Shown here piece by piece: positions 1-4,685 of a stretch of 5,649 nucleotides of DNA. The notes under the pieces were generated by a model that saw only the letters and a program-made list of their open reading frames with translations, was not told the origin of the DNA and did no database searches. The position numbers and the translations under genes are program-made. Source of the DNA: Candidatus Methanophagales archaeon (GTDB lineage Archaea; Halobacteriota; Syntropharchaeia; Alkanophagales; Methanospirareceae); assembly GCA_030617585.1 (NCBI GenBank), contig JAUWVD010000087.1:1-5649 (forward strand), given 5' to 3'. Positions within the stretch are counted from its first letter, which is position 1, and every line of letters begins with the position of its first letter.

Positions 1-351
1 CCTACCTTCGCATTTGAGCGTGTGACAGAGCGTCCAACAATAGAAGATATGGAACGAGCGTACAAAATCGCTGCTGAGTACCTTCCTAATGCTATAATTA
101 GCAGGAGCTGCTATCGCGAATATCCTACTCCTCCACCACAAGAAACATGGATAACTGTTTATCCTGACCTCAGCTCCAGGAGAAGAACCATAAAGGACCA
201 GGAAGAGGATAGAATCGCATGGCTTTCTCTTTCTAAATCGAAAACAAGGGAGGAAATACTCCGAGAGGTGGAACGTGATGATATAGAATATCGCCAGGAA
301 CTGGAAGAGGCGATAAGGAAGTTTTCTCCGCGAAATCTAAAGCACCGTTGA
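1..351 (+). CDS. Hypothetical protein, probably 5'-truncated by the window edge
   Basis: I do not recognise this protein. The frame is open from base 1 to the TGA at 349-351, so the true start may lie outside the window. Inside it, the possible starts are GTG at 22 and ATG at 49, and neither has a convincing ribosome binding site. Counting from the GTG gives 109 residues. The N-terminal part has a helix-like stretch (ERAYKIAAEYLPNA) and then a Pro-rich segment (TPPPQE). The C-terminal half is very rich in Glu, Arg and Lys and is probably helical. No cysteine pair, membrane segment or signal peptide is visible. The gene ends only 13 bases from the convergent toxin gene. The charged, regular reading frame suggests a real gene, but no function can be assigned. 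Confidence 0.5.
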   Translation, partial: PTFAFERVTERPTIEDMERAYKIAAEYLPNAIISRSCYREYPTPPPQETWITVYPDLSSRRRTIKDQEEDRIAWLSLSKSKTREEILREVERDDIEYRQELEEAIRKFSPRNLKHR

Positions 352-352
352 A

Positions 353-369
353 TTTGTTTTATTTCTATC
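353..369 (+). terminator. T-rich stretch after the first gene
   Basis: A T-rich tract (TTTGTTTTATTTCTATC) starts just after the TGA of the first gene and runs into the end of the convergent toxin gene. Archaeal termination often uses oligo-T without a strong hairpin, so this could end plus-strand transcription. No stem-loop was found and the call is weak. Confidence 0.3.
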
Positions 370-694
370 TTGCATAGCTTTTGAATTGAGGGGGTCTGAT
401 ATCCTCCAGATCTTCAGGTAGCAGTCGTGCACCGTGTGTTATCCAGACTATTGCTATACAACCTCTTTTCACCCGATAGATAATTCTATAATTTTGGTAG
501 ATAAGTTCTCGAAGATCCAATTGATTATATTCTGGCACGACCCTTCCGGAGTATGGAAAAAGCTCTAATTGTTCGATTCGTTTAAATACGTTTTCTGTAA
601 AGAGACAGGCATAGTGCTCTGAGTTTTCGCCTATGAAATCGCATATTCTGCCAAGTTCATTGATCGCTTTCGGCGACCAGATTATCTTATCCAT
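365..694 (-). CDS. RelE/ParE-family toxin of a type II toxin-antitoxin module
   Basis: A protein of 109 residues, the usual size for the RelE/ParE fold. Visible family landmarks are IIWSPKAINEL at residues 4-14 (first strand and helix), a second helix with EQLELFPYSGR ending at residue 51 (the typical L-x-x-FP-x-x-GR turn), LREL at 61-64, YRIIYR at 69-74, and a terminal strand IVWITHGAR with His87 and Arg90. Such proteins either cleave ribosome-bound mRNA (RelE) or poison gyrase (ParE). The pattern with GR, RE and YRIIYR is closer to ParE, but the target cannot be fixed from sequence. Its ATG (692-694) lies inside the antitoxin gene, with a 13-base overlap, so the two are translationally linked. 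The tail after residue 92 (PEDLEDIRPPQFKSYAR) is slightly longer than the core fold needs. All core motifs are intact, so the gene does not look decayed. Confidence 0.85.
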   Translation of the reverse strand: MDKIIWSPKAINELGRICDFIGENSEHYACLFTENVFKRIEQLELFPYSGRVVPEYNQLDLRELIYQNYRIIYRVKRGCIAIVWITHGARLLPEDLEDIRPPQFKSYAR

Positions 695-864
695 CGATTC
701 AATCGTCTTTTGGCTTCTTCGTGGCTGACGCCTTTTCCTTCATCAAGTTCCTTCAATCCTTCATCAACATTTTGCCGGAGGTACAACTCAGCCATAATAT
801 CTGAGACGGTTATGTCCTCTGGAAGCTCTTCAATCATCTTGATGACTTTTTCTCTTACTCGCAT
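682..864 (-). CDS. Antitoxin paired with the RelE/ParE-type toxin
   Basis: A small acidic-basic protein of 60 residues starting MRVREKVIKMIEELPEDITV. It resembles the short antitoxins often seen before RelE/ParE genes, with the pattern ELPEDITVSDIMAELY, then VDEGLKELDEGKGVSHEEAK and a basic amphipathic end, RRLNRWIR. The family role is to bind and neutralise the toxin and usually to repress the operon. Which DNA-binding fold it uses is not evident. A longer frame opens at 990, but it would overlap the end of the YcaO gene. The ATG at 862-864 is preferred because GGAGGGGAT (minus strand, 875-883) lies 10 bases upstream. The stop codon TAA (682-684) falls inside the toxin start region, in the shared string ATGGATAAGATAA. 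The YcaO stop lies 76 bases upstream, so the module could have its own promoter or be reached by read-through. Confidence 0.75.
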   Translation of the reverse strand: MRVREKVIKMIEELPEDITVSDIMAELYLRQNVDEGLKELDEGKGVSHEEAKRRLNRWIR

Positions 865-874
865 TTTTCGTAAT

Positions 875-883
875 ATCCCCTCC
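875..883 (-). promoter_or_regulatory. Ribosome binding site of the antitoxin gene
   Basis: On the minus strand this reads GGAGGGGAT, one mismatch from the canonical GGAGGTGAT. It is followed by 10 bases and then the ATG at 864. It decides the short antitoxin start over longer upstream starts in the same frame. Confidence 0.6.
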
Positions 884-906
884 CTTTTTATATGTAACCT
901 AAATAA

Positions 907-914
907 CCATATAT
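907..914 (-). promoter_or_regulatory. Possible box A (TATA) for the toxin-antitoxin operon
   Basis: The 76-base gap between YcaO and the antitoxin is AT-rich. On the minus strand an AATATATG-like element here would place a transcript start near 885, just before the GGAGGGGAT ribosome site. A second TATAAAAA element (885-892) is too close to the start unless the message is leaderless. This is a weak call made on spacing only. Confidence 0.3.
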
Positions 915-940
915 TGCCCTTAAATAATATTTGTGCAGAC

Positions 941-2125
941 TCACTTGTACCTATGCCCGATCCTCTCCGAGTTCCGCGCATACACTTCAAATCCGGGAAT
1001 AATCACCCTGACAACGGGAATACCTATCTCAGCCCGCGTTAAATCTACCACAATTACACGGTCCACGAGCTTCTTCAATTTATCAAGCGCAACCATTATA
1101 TCACCATCTATTGTATCAGTCGCCAGAGCTGGAAGCTCGTTCAACTTCACTTTTTCGTCTTCCTTATCTTCATACCAGTGCTTATTCAATCGCTTCATTG
1201 CGGAATAACTCATTACAAATGGCGTTTTCATTACATCGCCACTCACTATCTGCATGAGTCGCGACTGCGCTGCTTCTGTTATTGCTCTTATTGTTGCTAT
1301 TCTCGGATCGCTATGTGTCCCCGCGCCATAAACGAGTAAAGAAGGATCCTCGGAGATGTCATCTAAAGCTAATGCAACCGTTGTAAATCCCGTGTCTGAT
1401 GGGATATACCAGAATCGAGGTACTGCACCCACCGACTCGAATCGCTCTTTTAACTCGTAGATCATGCCATCCTCTTCGCTGAGTTCTATTCGCTCACCTG
1501 CATCCTTCTTTAGCTCTACCGAACTTAAAGCGTCGCGCTCTATCACTTCGGATATACCATGAAAGATAGCTTCTTCGTAGTTGTTCCCAGAGGCTATGCC
1601 GTTACTGTCGCTTCTAAATAGTCTTCCTCCTCGATTAGACATGTAGGGATGAAATACCGCATTTGCCGGCACTCGAATCTCCTCTTCTCGCAATAGGTCA
1701 TAGCCGTCACACCACTCTATCTTTGTTTTCGGACCAACGTTAGAAATAGCACTCAATATTAGCGATGAGGGGTTCACTTTTGCGCCTTCGCATTCACTAT
1801 ATGATTCAAACATGAATCCCGCCCGGTCATCATCTTTTATTTCCGCGGAGTATCTCTCTATTGCTTCCATGAGCACCGATACACGCGATTGCTCATCTGT
1901 AAGCCCTTTTCCGGCGTGGACCGACACGGCACCCTCTTTTGCGCCCGGCCGGCTCGCAGAACATATAGGTATATCGAGCTTATCCCGCCCTGTAAGATCC
2001 TCTACCTTCGTTATTCCTACCTTATCTTTTAGGTCTTCGACATCGCTCAGCGTCTCCTCAGGCGTTAAAGCTCGATGTGAATCGAAGAAGTATCTTTTCG
2101 GCGTCCGTCTAAGCACTATTTTCAT
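941..2125 (-). CDS. ycaO: YcaO-family McrA-glycine thioamidation protein (methanogenesis marker 1 type)
   Basis: An ATP-dependent YcaO enzyme. Members of this archaeal group, with a sulfur source and often TfuA, turn a backbone amide of McrA into thioglycine. YcaO phosphorylates the amide oxygen. From the ATG at 2125 it has 394 residues. ATP/Mg-binding motifs are in the expected order: SVLMEAIERYSAE (83-95; Ser83, Glu87, Glu90), SNGIASGN (174-181), HGISEVIERDAL (189-200; Glu193, Glu196) and RAITEAAQSRL (280-290). The N-terminus has SRPGAKEGAVSVHAGKGLT (58-76), typical of this subgroup. The Pro-rich tail of azoline-forming YcaOs is absent; the protein ends IGHRYK, which fits the thioamide class. 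An in-frame GTG at 2137 would add four residues, but it lies inside the AAGGTGA ribosome site of the ATG, so the ATG is preferred. No tfuA gene is visible in the window. The assignment to McrA is by family resemblance. Confidence 0.88.
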   Translation of the reverse strand: MKIVLRRTPKRYFFDSHRALTPEETLSDVEDLKDKVGITKVEDLTGRDKLDIPICSASRPGAKEGAVSVHAGKGLTDEQSRVSVLMEAIERYSAEIKDDDRAGFMFESYSECEGAKVNPSSLILSAISNVGPKTKIEWCDGYDLLREEEIRVPANAVFHPYMSNRGGRLFRSDSNGIASGNNYEEAIFHGISEVIERDALSSVELKKDAGERIELSEEDGMIYELKERFESVGAVPRFWYIPSDTGFTTVALALDDISEDPSLLVYGAGTHSDPRIATIRAITEAAQSRLMQIVSGDVMKTPFVMSYSAMKRLNKHWYEDKEDEKVKLNELPALATDTIDGDIMVALDKLKKLVDRVIVVDLTRAEIGIPVVRVIIPGFEVYARNSERIGHRYK

Positions 2126-2133
2126 CTTTATCT

Positions 2134-2140
2134 TCACCTT
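2134..2140 (-). promoter_or_regulatory. Ribosome binding site of ycaO
   Basis: The minus strand reads AAGGTGA, 8 bases before the ATG at 2125. The alternative GTG start (2135-2137) is part of this site, which argues against using it. Confidence 0.6.
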
Positions 2141-2146
2141 TATATA
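2139..2146 (+). promoter_or_regulatory. Archaeal box A promoter in the divergent intergenic region
   Basis: TTTATATA is a near-consensus archaeal TATA box. For the plus strand it predicts a transcript start near 2169, about 10 bases before the ATG at 2179, which gives a very short leader with no ribosome site. The element is nearly palindromic (TATATAAA on the other strand). For ycaO, however, it sits too close to the start, so it is assigned to the plus strand. It partly overlaps the ycaO ribosome site. Confidence 0.55.
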
Positions 2147-2178
2147 GAATGACTCAATTAGTTTTAATTGTTAGTAAA

Positions 2179-2415
2179 ATGACCCAAGGAGTAGAAGAGA
2201 CGCCACGAGAGAGGACAAAAAGGTGGCAGGATATAGCAGCAAAAAAGGCTGATGAACTGCAACCAAAGGAAGCGATCTGTTCAAGTTGTGGTAAAGAGCT
2301 GAAAGAAGGTGAATTCATTGCAGTACAGGGAAAAATTCTTTGCGCTGAGTGTTATGCTAATGAATTGGAAGCGAGTATGGATATGGGTGCCGCAGATGGT
2401 GCTGGTGCTGGATAA
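2179..2415 (+). CDS. Small four-cysteine zinc-binding protein
   Basis: A 78-residue protein with a charged N-terminal helix (RERTKRWQDIAAKKADEL) and a single metal site, ICSSCGKEL...ILCAEC. The cysteines are C34, C37, C55 and C58, in C-x2-C-x17-C-x2-C spacing like a LIM-type or zinc-ribbon knuckle. The tail is a low-complexity Ala/Gly segment (MDMGAADGAGAG). The frame also offers an ATG at 2149 (ten more residues, MTQLVLIVSK). The box A at 2139-2146 would start transcription after that codon, so the ATG at 2179 is preferred. It is divergent from ycaO and is followed by the 101-residue gene after 12 bases, so the two form an operon. Small zinc-knuckle proteins can bind nucleic acid or proteins. 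I cannot assign a partner. Confidence 0.7.
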   Translation: MTQGVEETPRERTKRWQDIAAKKADELQPKEAICSSCGKELKEGEFIAVQGKILCAECYANELEASMDMGAADGAGAG

Positions 2416-2427
2416 GGAGAGAAAAAA

Positions 2428-2733
2428 ATGGAAGATGAGAAATATGCACTACCTCTACCTCGTGGTATAACTACGGGTATAGTATTCGAGGCGGTGGAAA
2501 AATTCGGATTGGAAATAGGCCAGGAGGAGCAGTCTGACGATGCATTTGATCCAAGAACCGACTTACCTACCAAGGATTATGTGCCTCGGATAGTACTATG
2601 GAGTAATTCGCAGGAGACATTGATGGAGGCAAAAGAATATATATTCAAAAAGCACGAAGAATGGATAAATGGTTTAGAGGATTGGCGTAAGATGCGTATG
2701 GATAAAATCATGAAGAAGATGCGGAAACGATAA
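2428..2733 (+). CDS. Conserved-looking hypothetical protein, 101 residues
   Basis: I do not recognise this protein. It starts at an ATG preceded by GGAGA at 2416-2420, a reasonable ribosome site 7 bases upstream, directly after the stop of the zinc-knuckle gene. The N-terminal part (ALPLPRGITTGIVFEAVEKFGLEIG, residues 7-31) looks like a strand-turn-helix. An acidic linker follows (EEQSDDAFDPRTDLP), then a strand (PRIVLWSNS, 53-61), a helix (QETLMEAKEYIFKKHEEWI) and a strongly basic Met/Lys/Arg-rich end (RKMRMDKIMKKMRKR). The strand-helix alternation could be a small alpha/beta fold, and the basic tail suggests contact with nucleic acid or an acidic surface. There is no cysteine, signal peptide or membrane segment. 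Co-transcription with the zinc protein is very likely. Confidence 0.65.
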   Translation: MEDEKYALPLPRGITTGIVFEAVEKFGLEIGQEEQSDDAFDPRTDLPTKDYVPRIVLWSNSQETLMEAKEYIFKKHEEWINGLEDWRKMRMDKIMKKMRKR

Positions 2734-2797
2734 ATAACTTCCTATCCATGATTCATTTTTGTGGGCGAAATCAATTCTTCTGTGATGAAGTGATCTA
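2734..2797 (+). terminator. Gap with a weak T-run between the small operon and the dGTPase gene
   Basis: These 64 bases hold a T5 run at 2756-2760 (ATTCATTTTTGTG), which may end the upstream operon. A TAAATA element at 2731-2736 could act as a poor box A for the dGTPase gene. No stem-loop was found. Confidence 0.25.
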
Positions 2798-3997
2798 ATG
2801 AAGGATAAATATAAGAGGAAAATAAAGAGCGATTTAGAAGAAAAAATAACGTCTTATATTGTGGATAGGGAAGATAAATGTCTGTCAAAATTTGCTTCTA
2901 AAAGTGACGCGGGTTTAAGAAGGAAGCAAAAATATCCCGATGATATTCGGGCTAAATATTCGAGAGACGCTGATCGGATTGCACATACACGTGCGTATTC
3001 AAGATACATTGATAAAACACAAGTATTTTCTTTAGTTGATAATGATCATATCACACATCGTGTTCTTCATGTCCAACTAGTTTCAAAGATTGCACGAACT
3101 ATAGGAAGGTGTCTTAAATTAAACGAAGACTTAATTGAGGCTATTTCACTGGGACATGATATTGGCCATGTCCCATTTGGTCATCTTGGTGAGTCTATTA
3201 TGTCCGAATTATGTGAAAGACATGGACTCGGTAGATTTTTGCATAATGTTCAAGGCGTTCAATTCCTTGATAAGATCGAAGATTGTGATCTAACGCTACA
3301 AGTACTCGATGGAATATTATGTCATAATGGTGAGATCCACAATCAATTATTAGAGCCCAATTGGGATAAAGGCTGGGAAAAATTAGATAAAGAAATAGAG
3401 GATATTAAAAAGGGGAAACAAGATTATGTTCCCATGACCTTAGAGGGATGTGTTGTAAGATTCGCTGATACAATAGCATATTTAGGTAGAGATTTTCAAG
3501 ATGCAATTGAAATATGCTTCATAAATGACGATTTAGAAGTCCCAGAGCGTTGTAGGGAAAATATTGGAACAAAGAATGATGAAATAATAAACACACTTAT
3601 TATAGATATAGTCGAAAATAGTTATGGTCAAAATCACATTTCGTATTCAAAAGAAATTTCAGACTCCGTAGAGGAATATAAACAATTCAACTATGAGCAT
3701 ATATATGAAAATGCGAAGATCAAAGCGGAACAGGGAAAAATTGAGGCGATGTACGAAACACTTTTTCAAAAGTTTCTAGAGGCCCTAAAAGAGAAAGATG
3801 AAAGTTCTAGAATATATAAACATTTCATGAACGAAGAGTGGATTAGTAGGGAATACCTTGACAATTCGACCTGTGAAGAAACGGTGAGGGATTATATAGC
3901 AGGTATGACTGATAGATATTTTGAAAGAGTGTTCAAGGAAATTATATTGCCCAAAAGAGTTACTACATTTTGCAAGGGGGAAGATTCAAGTGTGTAG
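2798..3997 (+). CDS. dGTPase-like HD-domain deoxynucleoside triphosphate triphosphohydrolase
   Basis: Enzymes of this family cut dNTPs to deoxynucleosides and inorganic triphosphate. They act in dNTP pool control, and some act in anti-phage defence. The 399 residues are within the family range. Residues 56-77 match the family start block (RDADRIAHTRAYSRY then KTQVF). The HD metal set is complete: His87 (ITHRVLHV), His120-Asp121 in GHDIGHVPFGHLGE (119-132) and Asp224 in RFADTIAYLGRD (221-232). Family members usually read HDLGHPPFGHAGE, so this site is close to canonical. The N-terminal 50 residues are basic and helical. The C-terminal 150 are charged, helical and unrecognised. The ATG has only a weak upstream site (AAGTGATCTA). 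The gene is visibly richer in A/T than its neighbours; sampled 60-base blocks had 25-38% GC. Nucleotide specificity cannot be read from the sequence. Confidence 0.85.
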   Translation: MKDKYKRKIKSDLEEKITSYIVDREDKCLSKFASKSDAGLRRKQKYPDDIRAKYSRDADRIAHTRAYSRYIDKTQVFSLVDNDHITHRVLHVQLVSKIARTIGRCLKLNEDLIEAISLGHDIGHVPFGHLGESIMSELCERHGLGRFLHNVQGVQFLDKIEDCDLTLQVLDGILCHNGEIHNQLLEPNWDKGWEKLDKEIEDIKKGKQDYVPMTLEGCVVRFADTIAYLGRDFQDAIEICFINDDLEVPERCRENIGTKNDEIINTLIIDIVENSYGQNHISYSKEISDSVEEYKQFNYEHIYENAKIKAEQGKIEAMYETLFQKFLEALKEKDESSRIYKHFMNEEWISREYLDNSTCEETVRDYIAGMTDRYFERVFKEIILPKRVTTFCKGEDSSV

Positions 3998-4016
3998 CGC
4001 GGGTAACACTAATACA

Positions 4017-4025
4017 CTTATATAA
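4017..4025 (+). promoter_or_regulatory. Candidate box A promoter for the deoxyribosyltransferase gene
   Basis: CTTATATAA lies in the 120-base gap after the dGTPase stop. It would start transcription near 4047, leaving a leader of about 70 bases that ends with AGAGGAT before the ATG at 4118. This suggests the downstream gene can be expressed independently of the dGTPase gene. The rest of the gap holds short imperfect repeats (GATAAGAGTGATAAAAGG) but no strong hairpin. Confidence 0.45.
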
Positions 4026-4117
4026 TATGGAAACAATAAGAAAAAGGTAGTACTTTCATCGACTCCTATCGAGATAAGAGTGATAAAAGGTGGTGTTGAT
4101 GGAGTAGAGGATACGCA

Positions 4118-4612
4118 ATGATAAGGATATACATAGCAGGTCCATTATTCTCGGAAGCGGAGAGGCAGTATAACAAATATTTGAGTGATTTTCTTGAGAA
4201 TTTCGGCTTTGAAACATTTCTGCCACAACGTGATGGCCATAAGTTGTCCGATTTATTAGCAAATGAGACAACAAAATCCGCCGCTATGAATAAAATTTTC
4301 AATCGCGATATAAATGAGCTTCAAAAAGCGGATGTTGTGATTTTTGTTATGGATGGTAGAGTTCCGGATGAGGGGGCATGCGTTGAGATTGGATATGCAT
4401 ATGCTCTGGGTAAAGAATGTATTGGTCTAAAAACGGATCCACGAACACTCATGTCAGACGCAGATAACCCACTGATTCTGGGCGCCTTGAAGTATCGAAT
4501 AGCAAAAAATCTCAAGGAACTGGAAGTTTTTCTCTGCCAAATTAAAGAAACCGAAGAAGGATCCACATACACAGAAACAGATGAGCTAATTCCTGTAGCA
4601 ATAAAGAACTGA
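4118..4612 (+). CDS. Nucleoside 2-deoxyribosyltransferase-family protein
   Basis: The family either exchanges the base of a 2'-deoxynucleoside (salvage) or, in the DNPH1/Rcl branch, hydrolyses the base from a deoxynucleoside 5'-phosphate. The 164 residues open with the typical IYIAGPLFSEAER (4-16). NRDINELQKADVVIFVMDG (62-80) and PDEGACVEIGYAYALGK (83-99) follow. Glu90 in the EIG motif is the expected nucleophile. Asp64 and Asp84 lie 26 and 6 residues before it, the same spacing I recall for Asp72, Asp92 and Glu98 of the Lactobacillus leichmannii enzyme. Tyr5 could match its active-site tyrosine. Residues 142-164 form an acidic tail beyond the core fold. The ATG is preceded by GAGG (4107-4110) at 7 bases. 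The gene follows the dGTPase gene on the same strand after 120 bases. Transferase versus hydrolase is unresolved. Confidence 0.83.
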   Translation: MIRIYIAGPLFSEAERQYNKYLSDFLENFGFETFLPQRDGHKLSDLLANETTKSAAMNKIFNRDINELQKADVVIFVMDGRVPDEGACVEIGYAYALGKECIGLKTDPRTLMSDADNPLILGALKYRIAKNLKELEVFLCQIKETEEGSTYTETDELIPVAIKN

Positions 4613-4627
4613 GATATTTCCAATTTA

Positions 4628-4655
4628 TTGCCCTTTGCCTTTTGCCCTTTGCCTT
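4628..4655. repeat. Perfect 14-bp tandem repeat between convergent genes
   Basis: TTGCCCTTTGCCTT occurs twice head to tail (4628-4641 and 4642-4655). Each copy is itself made of TTTGCC(C)-like half units. It lies in the 73-base gap between the convergent deoxyribosyltransferase and methyltransferase genes. The pyrimidine-rich plus strand, and the TTTTAAGTTTTAG run on the minus strand (4663-4675), could help termination in both directions. The repeat may also be a slippage-prone or genome-dispersed element. Confidence 0.75.
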
Positions 4656-4685
4656 GTCTACTAAAACTTAAAACTCGGTGGATTT

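Noticed and set aside
865..990. Longer N-terminus for the antitoxin, starting at 990
   Set aside because: The extension overlaps the ycaO end, has no family-like sequence and would bury the good GGAGGGGAT ribosome site inside the gene.
710..1042. Plus-strand open frame opposite the antitoxin and the end of ycaO
   Set aside because: It is Ser/Pro/Phe-rich, as expected for an antisense shadow of real minus-strand genes. It has no ribosome site and no recognisable motif.
933..1208. Plus-strand open frame inside ycaO
   Set aside because: It lies opposite well-supported YcaO coding sequence and has Ser/Thr-rich, low-information composition.
1812..2147. Plus-strand open frame over the 5' part of ycaO
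   Set aside because: It is antisense to conserved YcaO motifs, and the predicted protein is Ser-rich with no family features.
2352..2573. Minus-strand open frame across the two small plus-strand genes
   Set aside because: It is a Ser/Pro-rich shadow spanning two better-supported genes and their ribosome site.
4056..4302. Two minus-strand open frames opposite the start of the deoxyribosyltransferase gene
   Set aside because: Both are antisense to its conserved AGPLFS region and carry no recognisable domain.
4321..4623. Minus-strand open frame inside the deoxyribosyltransferase gene
   Set aside because: It lies opposite the catalytic EIG segment; a Ser-rich shadow frame.
4628..4655. CRISPR-like repeat
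   Set aside because: There are only two directly abutting 14-bp copies with no spacer, far from CRISPR geometry.
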